A DNA stretch of 64,000 bases from Vibrio sp. 99-8-1. Lineage in GTDB: Bacteria > Pseudomonadota > Gammaproteobacteria > Enterobacterales > Vibrionaceae. The stretch covers positions 62,001 to 126,000 of the forward strand of contig NZ_VTXE01000012.1 in the NCBI RefSeq assembly GCF_013114595.1, read 5' to 3'. The notes below the pieces were generated by a model that was not told where the DNA came from, searched no databases, and was given only the letters and a program-made list of their open reading frames with translations. Position numbers and translations under genes: made by a program. Numbering within the stretch: position 1 is the first letter of the stretch; every line of letters begins with the position of its first letter. Of this stretch, positions 19,931 through 30,109 are shown one piece after another.

Positions 19931-20383
19931 ATGACAGCAAAGTTACGCATTCTGCTCTTAAATGGGCCAAATCTTAACCTGTTAGGTGTTAGAGAGCCGG
20001 GTCATTATGGTTCTCAGACTCTGGAACAGATTGTCGCAGACCTATCTAATCATGCTCAACAAGCGGGTGCAGAGCTGCAACATCTTCAATCAAACCGAGA
20101 GTATGAGCTGATCGAAGCGATACACGACGCTCGGGATAACATCGATTTTATCATTATTAATCCGGCAGCATTTACCCATACCAGTGTTGCTTTGAGGGAC
20201 GCTTTACTTGGGGTCGCAATCCCATTTATTGAAGTGCACTTGTCCAACGTTCATGCACGTGAACCATTTCGCCACCACTCATACCTTTCAGATAAGGCAG
20301 TGGGCGTAATTTGTGGACTGGGTGCCCAAGGTTACCAATTCGCATTGACTGCAGCGATTAATCAGCTTCAGTCAAACTCATAA
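19931..20383 (+). CDS. aroQ: 3-Dehydroquinate dehydratase, type II
   Basis: Catalyses the third step of the shikimate pathway, 3-dehydroquinate to 3-dehydroshikimate. The 150-residue length is typical of the dodecameric type II enzyme. [17 protein letters not shown] near residues 10-26 carries the catalytic arginine and tyrosine, [16 protein letters not shown] spans about 76-91, and [17 protein letters not shown] near 99-115 holds the catalytic histidine. AAAGGAAG lies about 13 bases before the ATG. It precedes accB-accC, the standard aroQ-accB-accC arrangement in gammaproteobacteria. Confidence 0.96.
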   Translation: MTAKLRILLLNGPNLNLLGVREPGHYGSQTLEQIVADLSNHAQQAGAELQHLQSNREYELIEAIHDARDNIDFIIINPAAFTHTSVALRDALLGVAIPFIEVHLSNVHAREPFRHHSYLSDKAVGVICGLGAQGYQFALTAAINQLQSNS

Positions 20384-20450
20384 AGAACTAATATCGTTTC
20401 GCTCTGTCATAAGTAGCGAGAAACGTTTAACAGATAAAGAGAAAGAAAAG

Positions 20451-20903
20451 ATGGATATTCGTAAAATAAAGAAGCTAATCGAACTGGTTGAAGAGTCTGG
20501 CATTGCTGAGCTTGAGATTTCTGAAGGTGAAGAGTCAGTACGAATCAATCGATACAGCAACGCACCAGCGGCTGCCGTTCAATATACAGCAGCACCTGTA
20601 GCAGCAGCGCCTGCGGCACCTGCAGCGGCACCAGTAGAAGCAGCAGCACCGGTTCCAGCTGAACCTGCGGGCCATAAAGTTCTTTCTCCAATGGTAGGTA
20701 CTTTCTACCGTTCTCCAAGCCCTGAAGCGAAAGCCTTCGTTGAAGTTGGTCAATCTATTTCTGCTGGCGACACACTATGTATCGTTGAAGCAATGAAAAT
20801 GATGAACCAAATTGAAGCGGACAAATCAGGTGTGGTTACCGCTATTCTTGTTGATGACGGTGCAACCGTAGAATTCGATCAACCACTTGTTGTTATCGAA
20901 TAA
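20451..20903 (+). CDS. accB: Biotin carboxyl carrier protein of acetyl-CoA carboxylase
   Basis: Carries biotin between the carboxylase and transcarboxylase subunits in the first committed step of fatty acid synthesis. The 150 residues comprise an N-terminal dimerisation segment, a flexible Ala/Pro-rich linker at about residues 38-75, and the biotinyl domain with the biotinylated lysine in EAMKMMNQ near 116. accC starts 15 bases after its stop. AGAAAGAAAAG precedes ATG 20451. Confidence 0.97.
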   Translation: MDIRKIKKLIELVEESGIAELEISEGEESVRINRYSNAPAAAVQYTAAPVAAAPAAPAAAPVEAAAPVPAEPAGHKVLSPMVGTFYRSPSPEAKAFVEVGQSISAGDTLCIVEAMKMMNQIEADKSGVVTAILVDDGATVEFDQPLVVIE

Positions 20904-20918
20904 TAGAGGTTAGCCAAT

Positions 20919-22262
20919 ATGCTAGATAAATTAGTCATCGCGAACCGAGGTGAAATTGCACTTCGTATTCTTCGCGCATGTAAAGAGTTAGGGATCAAAA
21001 CGGTTGCCGTTCACTCAACGGCAGACAGAGACCTAAAACACGTATTGCTTGCCGACGAAGCTATCTGTATCGGTCCAGCAAAAGGGATCGACAGTTATTT
21101 AAACATCCCACGTATTATTTCAGCAGCTGAGGTAACTGGCGCTATCGCTATTCACCCTGGTTATGGCTTTCTATCTGAAAATGCCGACTTTGCTGAACAA
21201 GTAGAGCGCAGCGGATTTATCTTTGTCGGCCCGAAAGCCGAAACGATTCGCATCATGGGCGATAAAGTATCTGCTATTACGTCAATGAAAAAAGCAGGCG
21301 TTCCTTGTGTACCGGGTTCTGATGGCCCATTAGATGACAATGCAGAACTAAACAAAGCCCACGCTAAACGTATTGGCTACCCAGTCATTATCAAAGCATC
21401 TGGCGGCGGCGGCGGTCGTGGTATGCGTGTTGTTCGCAGCGAACCTGAACTAGTTGAAGCAATTGCTATGACTCGTGCAGAAGCTAAAGCAGCCTTCAAC
21501 AACGATGTGGTTTATATGGAGAAATTCCTAGAAAACCCTCGTCACGTTGAAGTTCAAGTGATTGCCGATGGTCAAGGTGGTGCAATTCACCTTGGTGAGC
21601 GTGACTGTTCAATGCAACGTCGTCACCAAAAAGTCGTTGAAGAAGCACCTGCTCCGGGTATTACCGCAGAAATGCGTAAATACATCGGTGAACGCTGTAC
21701 CCGTGCTTGTTTAGAAATCGGTTATCGTGGTGCTGGTACGTTTGAGTTCTTATATGAAAACGGCGAGTTCTACTTTATTGAAATGAATACTCGTATTCAG
21801 GTAGAGCACCCTGTTACAGAAATGGTGACTGGCGTTGACCTAATCAAAGAGCAACTTCGTGTTGCAGCAGGACAACCCCTCTCCTTTACTCAAGACGATA
21901 TTAAGATCCGTGGCCACGCGGTTGAATGCCGAATCAACGCCGAAGATCCTGAACGTTTCTTACCTTGTCCGGGAACAATCAACCGTTTCCATGCTCCGGG
22001 TGGAATGGGAGTTCGCTGGGAATCTCATATCTACACGGGCTATACGGTTCCACCTCATTACGATTCAATGATCGGCAAGCTAATCACCTTTGGTGAAAAT
22101 CGCGATGTGGCGATTGCTCGTATGAAGAACGCACTGAGTGAAATGATTGTTGAAGGCATTAAAACTAACGTGCCGCTGCAGCAAGAAATTATGAATGACG
22201 AAAACTTCCAACACGGTGGCGCAAATATCCACTACCTTGAGAAGAAACTTGGTCTTCAATAA
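20919..22262 (+). CDS. accC: Biotin carboxylase subunit of acetyl-CoA carboxylase
   Basis: ATP-grasp enzyme that carboxylates biotin on AccB. The 447-residue length is standard. It starts [20 protein letters not shown], has the glycine-rich ATP lid [14 protein letters not shown] near 159-172 and the active-site region [18 protein letters not shown] near 288-305. It is the last gene of the accBC operon and is followed by a strong hairpin terminator. Confidence 0.97.
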   Translation: MLDKLVIANRGEIALRILRACKELGIKTVAVHSTADRDLKHVLLADEAICIGPAKGIDSYLNIPRIISAAEVTGAIAIHPGYGFLSENADFAEQVERSGFIFVGPKAETIRIMGDKVSAITSMKKAGVPCVPGSDGPLDDNAELNKAHAKRIGYPVIIKASGGGGGRGMRVVRSEPELVEAIAMTRAEAKAAFNNDVVYMEKFLENPRHVEVQVIADGQGGAIHLGERDCSMQRRHQKVVEEAPAPGITAEMRKYIGERCTRACLEIGYRGAGTFEFLYENGEFYFIEMNTRIQVEHPVTEMVTGVDLIKEQLRVAAGQPLSFTQDDIKIRGHAVECRINAEDPERFLPCPGTINRFHAPGGMGVRWESHIYTGYTVPPHYDSMIGKLITFGENRDVAIARMKNALSEMIVEGIKTNVPLQQEIMNDENFQHGGANIHYLEKKLGLQ

Positions 22263-22278
22263 GAGACAGCTACTCACT

Positions 22279-22308
22279 AAAAACGGCCTCAATTGAGGCC
22301 GTTTTTTT
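22279..22308. terminator. Bidirectional terminator between accC and queE
   Basis: A long palindrome (aaaaacggcctcaa with ttgaggccgttttt) with A tracts on the left and T tracts on the right, placed between two convergent genes, so it can end transcription from both sides. Confidence 0.92.
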
Positions 22309-22335
22309 CGCGTTCTGCTCTCAAACTAGGCTTAA

Positions 22336-23031
22336 TTAAACCCCAGATTCATTGCCCCATAAATACACATGCAACTGTGGCAACACTTTTACATCAAACC
22401 AGCGCCGCTTGGTCACTTCTTCCACTAAGGTTCTGGTTTTCTCTGTTAACTTTGCTATGTCTGCCTCACCATCTAGATCCGTATTGCACGGTTGCAAGTA
22501 AATCGGAATATCCACATAGCGATCACGAATATCACTCACCCATTGCAGATCCTTATCCTCAGCAATAACTATTTTAATACTCACCTCAACATCACCGGCA
22601 CTAATTAAGCAATGCTCAAAACGTTCTCGAATAAATTTCATTTTACTCGACGGAGGCTTGGGGCTAAAAGTAATCTGATCAAGCATCGAGAACCAAGGCG
22701 CCGCAACACTTCCTTGCGTCTCTAAAGCAAAGCTATAGCCTTTTTCTTTACCCAACTTAATAAGCTGAGAAAGATCCTGCGTGGCTGGATTCCCGCCCGA
22801 TAAGGTAATCAAAAGGGGTTTACCGTCACTTAGAGCGACCACTTTTGCCATCACCTCATCCGCGCTCATTTCTACCCACTGAGAACGATAGTGATTATCC
22901 ACCGCATAAAGGGTGTCACACCAACCACAACGAAAATCACACCCTGCGGTACGAACAAAAACGGTCGGTGTGCCTATTGCGCTTCCTTCCCCTTGAATTG
23001 TCGGGCCAAAAATTTCAGAGATGATTAACAT
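22336..23031 (-). CDS. queE: 7-carboxy-7-deazaguanine synthase QueE
   Basis: Radical SAM enzyme that converts 6-carboxytetrahydropterin to 7-carboxy-7-deazaguanine in queuosine biosynthesis. From ATG 23031 the protein has 231 residues and begins MLIISEIFGPTIQGEG. The cluster-binding cysteines are in CDFRCGWC at residues 31, 35 and 38, and the SAM glycine-rich part is TLSGGNPA near 76. I chose 23031 rather than a GTG at 23049 because it matches the family N terminus. It overlaps the end of queD by seven bases, which implies translational coupling. Confidence 0.93.
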   Translation of the reverse strand: MLIISEIFGPTIQGEGSAIGTPTVFVRTAGCDFRCGWCDTLYAVDNHYRSQWVEMSADEVMAKVVALSDGKPLLITLSGGNPATQDLSQLIKLGKEKGYSFALETQGSVAAPWFSMLDQITFSPKPPSSKMKFIRERFEHCLISAGDVEVSIKIVIAEDKDLQWVSDIRDRYVDIPIYLQPCNTDLDGEADIAKLTEKTRTLVEEVTKRRWFDVKVLPQLHVYLWGNESGV

Positions 23032-23384
23032 GGTCGATACTCTGCCCACGTTTTTTCTGTTTCAGATACACTCACCGCACAAACTTCAGGCCATCGTGCA
23101 TAACACCAGTCAAACAGGTGCTTTGCTAACTGTTCTGCTGTGGTGTTGTCATCACCCAACACATCATTTAGGTGACGATGATCCAAATGCTCATCAATGT
23201 AATTTTTTAGATCAGATAATTGGCGATAATCACGAACAAAGCCGCTTTCATTTAGAGTCTCTGCTGCCAGCTCAACCACAACTTTATAGTTGTGACCGTG
23301 CAGACGGGTACAAGGATGATCTTCCGGTAAGTTGCGTAACTGATGAGAAGCGCAAAACTGAAACGATTTACTAATTCGATACAT
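23025..23384 (-). CDS. queD: 6-carboxy-5,6,7,8-tetrahydropterin synthase QueD
   Basis: Makes the queuosine precursor 6-carboxytetrahydropterin from dihydroneopterin triphosphate. At 119 residues it is a typical QueD/PTPS-I. Zinc ligands are His14 (CASH) and His29/His31 (RLHGHNY), the catalytic cysteine is Cys25 in DHPCTRLHGH, and the glutamate-rich end is SVSETEKTWAEY. It is the first gene of a queD-queE operon. A structured leader precedes it (see 23426-23492). Confidence 0.94.
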   Translation of the reverse strand: MYRISKSFQFCASHQLRNLPEDHPCTRLHGHNYKVVVELAAETLNESGFVRDYRQLSDLKNYIDEHLDHRHLNDVLGDDNTTAEQLAKHLFDWCYARWPEVCAVSVSETEKTWAEYRPC

Positions 23385-23425
23385 AAGTGCATTGTCCTAT
23401 AGATAATTAACAATGCAGCACAAAA

Positions 23426-23492
23426 ACTCACCACTGAATATCAGAGTGAGTCTGTTTTTAACCTGGTGCTACGACAGGGCTTATAAAAGCCC
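23426..23492 (-). promoter_or_regulatory. Two hairpins in the queD leader, second terminator-like
   Basis: Read on the minus strand, a 6-bp stem with a 4-base loop (gggctt/aagccc, 23477-23492) is followed by a bulged hairpin whose outer stem is actcac/gtgagt (23426-23451) and which runs into five U residues, about 40 bases before the queD ATG. This looks like an attenuator. No match to the preQ1-I consensus was recognised. Confidence 0.4.
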
Positions 23493-23621
23493 ACACAGTC
23501 TATCATTTCATCTCCTTAGAACAAGTCACTTGAACATGGCGCTTTTATTCATGATTCCCTGTACAAATAGACAGTTAAATGCTTGAATGTCTCTGATATC
23601 ACATTTAAAACCGAGTTTGTT

Positions 23622-25700
23622 ATGGCGCAACTTTTATCTACAATTTCTGTTACTTCACTATCAGGTGTCGGGGCGAAAGTCGCAGAGAAGTTGAGCAAAA
23701 TAGGCGTTAACTCGGTTCAAGACCTTTTGTTTCACCTACCCTCTCGTTATGAAGACCGCACCCGCATTTATCCCATAGCCCAACTTCACCACGGTTTGTG
23801 GGCCGCCGTTCAGGGCGAAGTCATGGCTGTTGATACTATTTTTGGCCGCCGAAAAATGTTGACGGTAAAAATTAGCGATGGCAACGGTACGGTTACCTTG
23901 CGGTTTTTCAACTTTACCGCAGCAATGAAAAACAACTTTGCTCAAGGTAAACAAGTTCAAGCTTACGGTGAAGTTAAGCGTGGTAACTATGGGCTAGAGA
24001 TTGCCCATCCAGATTACACCTTTCTTCATGGTGAGAAATCCCCCGCGAGCGAACAGAACCTAACACCGGTTTATCCCACCACAGATGGGTTAAGGCAGCT
24101 CACCTTACGTAATTTAACGGAGCAGGCATTAGCCCTATTGGATAAAGCCGCGGTCGAAGAGTTATTGCCTTCTGGCTTATACGATCGTCAATTAACCTTG
24201 GCAGAGGCGTTACACCACATTCATCGGCCTCCATCCACCACCAACTTAGACGATTTTGATTTAGCAAAAACACCCTCGCAAAGACGGCTGATTATTGAGG
24301 AGCTGTTGGCACAAAACCTATCTATGCTTGCGGTGCGCAGCAAAGGCCAACAAGATAACGCCATTGCATTGCCTTATGCTCAACGGTATCAACAGCAGTT
24401 ACTCTCTCAATTGCCCTTTACTCCAACCGCCGCGCAAACCCGTGTGGTCAAAGAGATACAAGCAGACCTAAGCAAGCCTCACCCAATGATGCGCTTGGTG
24501 CAAGGAGATGTAGGTTCAGGAAAAACCTTAGTGGCGGCATTAGCAGCCTTACAAGCGATCGAACAGGGTTACCAAGTTGCATTAATGGCTCCGACAGAAC
24601 TGCTTGCAGAACAGCACGCTGTAAACTTTACTCAGTGGTTAGAACCTATGGGGATTTGTGTGGGATGGCTTGCAGGAAAACTCACTGGAAAAAACAAACA
24701 GCAGCAGTTATCACGAATCGCCACTGGTGAGGCGCAAATGGTAGTTGGTACTCATGCGCTGTTTCAGCAACATGTAGAGTTTAACCATCTGGCATTGGTA
24801 ATCATTGATGAACAGCATCGCTTTGGTGTTCATCAACGCCTCATGCTGAGAGAGAAAGGAGAAGCTCAAGGAGCATTCCCTCACCAGTTAATAATGACCG
24901 CCACTCCTATTCCACGGACACTGGCAATGACCGCTTACGCGGATTTAGAAACGTCAGTAATTGATGAGTTACCGCCGGGACGTACGCCGATACAAACGGT
25001 GGCGATCCCTGATACCAAACGGCAAGATATCATTGAACGCGTTAAAAATGCTTGCCTGAATGAAGGTAAACAAGCCTATTGGGTATGTACCTTAATTGAT
25101 GAGTCCGAAGTGTTAGAAGCACAAGCTGCCGCAGATACCGCGGAAGAGTTGCAGCGAAGCTTGCCAGAGTTACGTATTGGCTTAGTACATGGCCGTATGA
25201 AACCAGCCGAAAAACAAGCGGTCATGCAGCAATTTAAAGAGAACCAATTGCACCTGTTAGTTGCTACTACCGTGATTGAAGTTGGTGTGGATGTCCCTAA
25301 CGCCAGTTTGATGATCATAGAGAACCCAGAACGTCTTGGCTTGGCGCAATTGCATCAGTTGAGAGGCCGAGTAGGTCGGGGGCAAATTGCCAGCCATTGC
25401 GTGCTTCTCTATCACGCACCACTATCAAAAACAGCACAAAAGCGCCTTGGGGTATTAAGGGAGAGTAACGACGGCTTTATCATTGCGCAGAGAGACCTAG
25501 AAATACGAGGACCGGGTGAATTACTCGGAACAAAACAGACTGGCCTGGCGGATTTTAAAATTGCCGACTTAGTAAGAGATCAGCAGCTTATTCCTGAGAT
25601 CCAAAAAATGGCACGTTATATTCACGATAATTACCCTAAAAACGCTCACGCTATTATTGAACGTTGGTTAGGCGAACGAGATATATTCGCCAAAGCCTAA
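23622..25700 (+). CDS. recG: ATP-dependent DNA helicase RecG
   Basis: Branched-DNA translocase that reverses stalled forks and processes Holliday junctions. From ATG 23622 it has 692 residues, against 693 in E. coli. The N-terminal wedge/OB domain begins near residue 60 (EDRTRIYPIAQL), Walker A GDVGSGKT is near 295, the DExH-type motif DEQHRFG is near 395, ATPIPRTLA follows, and the motif VI region QLRGRVGRG is near 584. An upstream TTG at 23583 would add 13 residues but does not match the family N terminus. In many relatives recG follows spoT-trmH; here it is divergent from queD. Confidence 0.95.
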   Translation: MAQLLSTISVTSLSGVGAKVAEKLSKIGVNSVQDLLFHLPSRYEDRTRIYPIAQLHHGLWAAVQGEVMAVDTIFGRRKMLTVKISDGNGTVTLRFFNFTAAMKNNFAQGKQVQAYGEVKRGNYGLEIAHPDYTFLHGEKSPASEQNLTPVYPTTDGLRQLTLRNLTEQALALLDKAAVEELLPSGLYDRQLTLAEALHHIHRPPSTTNLDDFDLAKTPSQRRLIIEELLAQNLSMLAVRSKGQQDNAIALPYAQRYQQQLLSQLPFTPTAAQTRVVKEIQADLSKPHPMMRLVQGDVGSGKTLVAALAALQAIEQGYQVALMAPTELLAEQHAVNFTQWLEPMGICVGWLAGKLTGKNKQQQLSRIATGEAQMVVGTHALFQQHVEFNHLALVIIDEQHRFGVHQRLMLREKGEAQGAFPHQLIMTATPIPRTLAMTAYADLETSVIDELPPGRTPIQTVAIPDTKRQDIIERVKNACLNEGKQAYWVCTLIDESEVLEAQAAADTAEELQRSLPELRIGLVHGRMKPAEKQAVMQQFKENQLHLLVATTVIEVGVDVPNASLMIIENPERLGLAQLHQLRGRVGRGQIASHCVLLYHAPLSKTAQKRLGVLRESNDGFIIAQRDLEIRGPGELLGTKQTGLADFKIADLVRDQQLIPEIQKMARYIHDNYPKNAHAIIERWLGERDIFAKA

Positions 25701-25784
25701 CTCTGCAAAATCTCACTCACTAAAGCTTGACTCACTAAAGTATTGAGCACCTCAGTGATCGGCTTCAGTTCTCCCGAGCTGAGG

Positions 25785-27095
25785 TTACTTTCCTGCAGGA
25801 AAACTGATTTGGGCTTTGAGCCCTCCATCATGGCGATTATTAAAAGATATGGCGCCAGAGTGATGGCGTATTATGCGCTTAACAATGGCTAAACCCAGCC
25901 CAGTACCTTCACTGCCTCTGGCACTATCTCCTCGAGTAAAAGGTTCCATCAGTTTTCCGACTTGGCTAGGCTCAATACCGGGGCCATTGTCTTCGACACT
26001 GATCCAAATAAAATGGTTATCCGCGGTTCTCCCCGATGAGACTTTTATCCACCCTTCCCCATACCGTGAAGCATTAACAACTAAGTTGGTGATGGCGCGC
26101 CTAATTGCGGTCGGGCAAGCCTGAATCGTGCTGTCGTGTTCCATCAAATCAAGGTGGATGTCCAGTTTATTGTCTGTCGCGGTTGCAGAGACAACCCCTT
26201 TTATCTGTTCATTCACATCGACACTTTGAAAATCTGCCAAGTTGGCAGGTTTTAAGTAATCCATAAATTGATTGATGATTTCATTGCACTCTTCTGTATC
26301 TTGAATAATGCCTTCAACCAAGTAGTCATCTTTGGTCTCCATCATTTCTGTTGCCAGACGAATACGCGTTAATGGAGTACGCAGATCATGGCTGATACCT
26401 GCCATTAATAAACCTTTGTCATCTTCTAGGCGTTGAATACCTTCTGACATTTGATTAAAAGCCTGACTCACCGCTTTAATCTCACTGGCTCCCCTCTCTT
26501 TAATTGGAGGAGGGATCTCCCCTCTTCCCACCATATTTGCCGCGTTAACTAAACTCATTAATGGCCTATTTTGAGCTCGAATAAATAGCCAGCCACCGAT
26601 AAAAATAATCACAGCCATAAATAAGCTATTAAAAAACAACAGAATAAACTCTTTTTGTTGCAGTTCAGATAGGGGGACTCTCAGCAATAAATCGGGTAAG
26701 GCATCTAATTTCAACCATAAAATATAACTCTCTTTACCACTGGCCAGTCTTACTTCTGTTGGGGTATCGAGATACTCACTCATCTCTTCACTTAAGAAGT
26801 CGATGCTGGTAGCACGATCAAACTCCAGATGAATGGGCTCACTACTTACATGAGCCGTTACCCCCAGTTTCTCCAACAGTTTTCGTTTAGAAGGCGCTTC
26901 CAGATAAACCCCTTTCTCTAACTCAACGTCTTCTACCAGCATCAGTTTTACTTCATAGGAAAGTATTTGGTTAAACTGCTGAATACTCGGCAATAAAGCG
27001 TAATTTATAACGGTGAAGTACGAAAAAATCTGGCTGGCGATAAGCACGAATACAAACAGTACAATTGCTCGAGTGCGGGAGCTCTTAAATGGCAT
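25785..27095 (-). CDS. envZ: Osmosensor histidine kinase EnvZ
   Basis: Inner-membrane kinase/phosphatase for OmpR. The 436-residue protein has a first helix near 10-32, a periplasmic domain, a second helix near 150-172, a HAMP domain (about 172-225), the phospho-accepting histidine in [14 protein letters not shown] near 236, N box [12 protein letters not shown], and G boxes VEDNGPGI and [10 protein letters not shown] chose ATG 27095 because GAGG lies eight bases upstream and the N terminus [11 protein letters not shown] fits the family. A TTG at 27143 would place a terminator-like hairpin inside the coding region. Unlike in E. coli, envZ does not overlap ompR. Confidence 0.95.
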   Translation of the reverse strand: MPFKSSRTRAIVLFVFVLIASQIFSYFTVINYALLPSIQQFNQILSYEVKLMLVEDVELEKGVYLEAPSKRKLLEKLGVTAHVSSEPIHLEFDRATSIDFLSEEMSEYLDTPTEVRLASGKESYILWLKLDALPDLLLRVPLSELQQKEFILLFFNSLFMAVIIFIGGWLFIRAQNRPLMSLVNAANMVGRGEIPPPIKERGASEIKAVSQAFNQMSEGIQRLEDDKGLLMAGISHDLRTPLTRIRLATEMMETKDDYLVEGIIQDTEECNEIINQFMDYLKPANLADFQSVDVNEQIKGVVSATATDNKLDIHLDLMEHDSTIQACPTAIRRAITNLVVNASRYGEGWIKVSSGRTADNHFIWISVEDNGPGIEPSQVGKLMEPFTRGDSARGSEGTGLGLAIVKRIIRHHSGAISFNNRHDGGLKAQISFPAGK

Positions 27096-27104
27096 AGTGG
27101 CCTC

Positions 27105-27133
27105 AAATAAAACCCCGAGGGTAGAGCTCGGGG
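27105..27133 (-). terminator. Terminator-like hairpin between ompR and envZ
   Basis: On the minus strand a 7-bp perfect G+C-rich stem (ccccgag with ctcgggg) with a 7-base loop runs straight into TTTTATTT, then the envZ ribosome binding site. It probably reduces read-through into envZ. Confidence 0.7.
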
Positions 27134-27149
27134 CTGTGATCAAATCAAT

Positions 27150-27869
27150 TTAAACATCTTTTCCGTCAGGGACAAAAACATAACCTAATCCCCATACTGT
27201 TTGAATATAGCGTGGATGACTGGGATCTTCCTCTACCATTCTGCGTAATCGAGAGATTTGAACATCAATGGAACGTTCCATTGCTGAATATTCTCGTCCT
27301 CTGGCCATATTCATTAGCTTGTCTCTGGACATCGCTTCACGCGGATTATTAACCAAGGCTTTAAGAACAGCATACTCACCAGACGTTAATGGCATAGCCT
27401 CATCACCACGGAACATCTCTCTGGTGCCAAGATCCAACCGAAAATCACCAAACTCGACATACTCACCATCACTGCTTGGGGCACCCGGCACCTCGACGAC
27501 TTGACGACGAAGTACAGCATTGACTCTCGATAACAACTCTCTAGGGTTGAATGGCTTAGGCAAGTAATCATCTGCTCCCTGATCCAAGCCGAGAATACGA
27601 TCAGCTTCATCACCTTTCGCAGTCAGCATAACAATAGGAATAGTATTCCCTGCTTTTCTTAGTCGCCGACAGATTGATAAGCCATCTTCACCGGGAAGCA
27701 TTAAATCCAATACCATCAAATTAAAATTTTCACGCTGCAATAAGCGATCCATCTGTTCTGCATTAGCCACACCCCGAACCTGAAACTCTTGCTCGGAAAA
27801 ATAACGTTCAAGTAATGAGCGTAATCTTACGTCATCATCTACAACTAAAATTTTATTATTCTCTTGCAT
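27150..27869 (-). CDS. ompR: Response regulator OmpR
   Basis: Winged-helix response regulator controlling porins and other envelope genes. The 239-residue length equals E. coli OmpR. The receiver domain has the acidic pair in VVDDDVRLRSLL, phospho-acceptor Asp55 in MVLDLMLPGEDG, and the switch residues in MLTAKGDEADRI. The DNA-binding domain spans about 135-235 (LTSGEYAVLKALV, RSIDVQISRLRRMVEEDP). It is the first gene of ompR-envZ and is divergent from the DedA-family gene across a 218-base promoter region. Confidence 0.97.
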   Translation of the reverse strand: MQENNKILVVDDDVRLRSLLERYFSEQEFQVRGVANAEQMDRLLQRENFNLMVLDLMLPGEDGLSICRRLRKAGNTIPIVMLTAKGDEADRILGLDQGADDYLPKPFNPRELLSRVNAVLRRQVVEVPGAPSSDGEYVEFGDFRLDLGTREMFRGDEAMPLTSGEYAVLKALVNNPREAMSRDKLMNMARGREYSAMERSIDVQISRLRRMVEEDPSHPRYIQTVWGLGYVFVPDGKDV

Positions 27870-28087
27870 TCAAACTCTTCCATCACTCAGTTAATGGTTA
27901 TAGCACTAAAAAGCATACTCAAATATCACATTTGTTTAGTAAAAATCATGAAAACAATTGTTAAAATTTGTGTCAATTATGAACTCAAACTGAATAAGTG
28001 GCTCATAAACCATTAAGTCGCCACCACTATACTCACCCTATTTCCAATGCATCCTAAATATCTTACTTTACTGTTGAGAGTACTGTT

Positions 28088-29365
28088 GTGAGCCAAGTTA
28101 GCCTTTTTCTAGGCGCATTTTTAGATGCGCTGATAGGACCCAATTTAATTGTACCGGGAGAACCATTTTTAATTGCTGCCGGTTATCAATTGCATCAAGG
28201 CAGTTATCTGGCGGTATTCTCAGTCCTGTTAGGTGGTTTTTTAGGTGACCAACTCAGTTATCAAATAGGTAAAAAATACGGCCGAAAAGGCAGTAAAAAA
28301 CTGATTAACTGGCAACCAAAACTACGCCGCACCATGGCCAAATGCCGACTGTTAATGGTCAAAAAAGGTAACTATGTTCTCCTATTTGCAAGGCTACTCG
28401 GCCCTGTCGCTTGGGTCGTGCCTTTTATGGCAGGCACCAATGCTATTCGCTGGCGACGATTTACCGTTTATTCTTCTATAGGTCTGATACTTGGTGTGGG
28501 ACAGTTTATTGTATGGGGGTATTTGCTCTCTTATGGAGTAGATAATGTTGCCGCGTTAAGCAAGGTTAAAACATTTTTACTCGCCCACCAGTATAGTTTA
28601 CTCGCTCTATTCGCCGCCGGACTGTTTCTTTATGTCGGCATAAAATACAAGTATCGCAATATTGCGTTAAAAAGCTTCTCCATTTTTTTACTTGGAATGT
28701 TGAGCGCTAACTACAACTACTTTTTTTGGTCTGCTGATGACTTTCAACCCAGCAGCAATAACGCAACGATCTCGTTGCAAACTGAACAAATTAGCTTTAA
28801 GGCTTACCCGTCCCCATCAATAAATGATGACGCACAAGCGATCAATGTTATTTTTATTGGTGCCTCACCTGCACCATTGATGAACAGACTAGGTTGGATA
28901 GAAAATAAAACCTTCTCTCGGCACGATATTGGATGGACAGATTACATTGCGCTACTAATGGCAAACACCCCACCTGTTTCGGACCTATTTTGGCAAGATC
29001 AACCTCAACAGTTGGCCTATCAGTTACCCGGCAATTTATTACATCGCAGCCATATTCGCTGGTGGAATGCAGGGATTGATGCCACTTCAAACCAGCCAAT
29101 ATGGCTGGGGGCCATAAGCTACGACAATGGGCTTAAAATTACTCCCTACCTTGGCATGCTCACTATTTTGCACAGTATTGATCCTGATGTGGATGAACAA
29201 CGCGACAAACTCGCTATGCAAATCAAAACCAGTCTAACCACTCACTTTTCAGAGTTGGTTGCTATTGGGCACCCTATACCACCAAGCCAACAACTCGACT
29301 ATTTTACCGATGGCCACATACTGGTAATAAATGACACGTCCACCTCCCTTGCCCTTAGCCAATAA
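28088..29365 (+). CDS. DedA-family membrane protein fused to an LssY-like C-terminal domain
   Basis: A 425-residue inner-membrane protein. Residues 1-200 form a DedA/SNARE-associated domain (PGEPFLIAAGYQL, GGFLGDQLSYQIGKKYGRKG, FARLLGPVAWVVPFMAGTN), the family linked to undecaprenyl-phosphate or phospholipid recycling. Residues about 245-405 look like the LssY C-terminal domain (INVIFIGASPAPLMNRLGW, TPPVSDLFW, HIRWWNAG, DPDVDEQRDKL). The start is GTG 28088 with GAGAG about eight bases upstream. Most DedA proteins have about 200-250 residues, so this is an extended form. Its specific substrate is unknown. Confidence 0.8.
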   Translation: MSQVSLFLGAFLDALIGPNLIVPGEPFLIAAGYQLHQGSYLAVFSVLLGGFLGDQLSYQIGKKYGRKGSKKLINWQPKLRRTMAKCRLLMVKKGNYVLLFARLLGPVAWVVPFMAGTNAIRWRRFTVYSSIGLILGVGQFIVWGYLLSYGVDNVAALSKVKTFLLAHQYSLLALFAAGLFLYVGIKYKYRNIALKSFSIFLLGMLSANYNYFFWSADDFQPSSNNATISLQTEQISFKAYPSPSINDDAQAINVIFIGASPAPLMNRLGWIENKTFSRHDIGWTDYIALLMANTPPVSDLFWQDQPQQLAYQLPGNLLHRSHIRWWNAGIDATSNQPIWLGAISYDNGLKITPYLGMLTILHSIDPDVDEQRDKLAMQIKTSLTTHFSELVAIGHPIPPSQQLDYFTDGHILVINDTSTSLALSQ

Positions 29366-29432
29366 ATAGGGGAGGTAAACAGGCTAACCGTTTAGGTTAA
29401 GCGGCTTGATATACCAGTCGTGGTAATCCGTG

Positions 29433-29909
29433 TTACTGCTTGTAATCAATTGAGTTGATAAACCACTCTTTCTCACCCTCTGGCGTGCGAACCACAAACT
29501 CGTCGTCCACCTCTTTTTTTAACAGAGCACGTGCCATTGGAGAGTCGATAGAGATATAGTCTTTAGCATCGCCATAAATCTCTTCAGGGCCAACGATACG
29601 AAAGTTCTTTATTTCGCCCGCCTCATTTTCTATCTCAACCCAAGCACCAAAAAAGACTTTGCCTTCTTGCTGAGGCGAATAATCCACAATGGTAACCTCA
29701 GGCAAAAACTTTCTTAAAAAACGAACCCGCCGATCGATCTGTCGAAGCAATCGCTTGTTAAAGGTGTAATCCGCATTTTCTGAACGATCCCCTAAGCTTG
29801 CAGCCCAAGTCACTATCTTCGTCACCTCTGGTCGCCGTTCATGCCATAAATAGTCGTGCTCTTTTTTTAGCTTGTTATAGCCTTCACGAGTAATTAGCTT
29901 GGTTTTCAT
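29433..29909 (-). CDS. greB: Transcript cleavage factor GreB
   Basis: Rescues backtracked RNA polymerase by stimulating cleavage of the transcript 3' end. The 158 residues comprise an N-terminal coiled coil with acidic tip residues (about 1-78; ASLGDRSENADY near 36-47 is the Gre signature) and a C-terminal FKBP-like domain (about 80-158). The spacing and the ITREGYNKLKKEHDYLW start mark it as GreB rather than GreA. It stands alone on the minus strand, divergent from prmA. Confidence 0.95.
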   Translation of the reverse strand: MKTKLITREGYNKLKKEHDYLWHERRPEVTKIVTWAASLGDRSENADYTFNKRLLRQIDRRVRFLRKFLPEVTIVDYSPQQEGKVFFGAWVEIENEAGEIKNFRIVGPEEIYGDAKDYISIDSPMARALLKKEVDDEFVVRTPEGEKEWFINSIDYKQ

Positions 29910-30109
29910 ACTTACCTTAATTTATATACGTATCTTCGTTTTATGTTTATCGAGCACTTACCAAAATAGTACCAAGATAACCGCTTTTTCTCTTCCCCTA
30001 TTGTAACGAGTGAATCGAGGACAGACACTTTAATGACGATTAATTGAGGACGCTAAACAGATTTCTGCTAAACTCCATGGCAATTTAAGCTACCCATAGA
30101 ATCATTCCC

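Noticed and set aside
22293..22568. Open frame opposite queE
   Set aside because: It is the complement of queE and the accC terminator, with no ribosome binding site or recognisable product.
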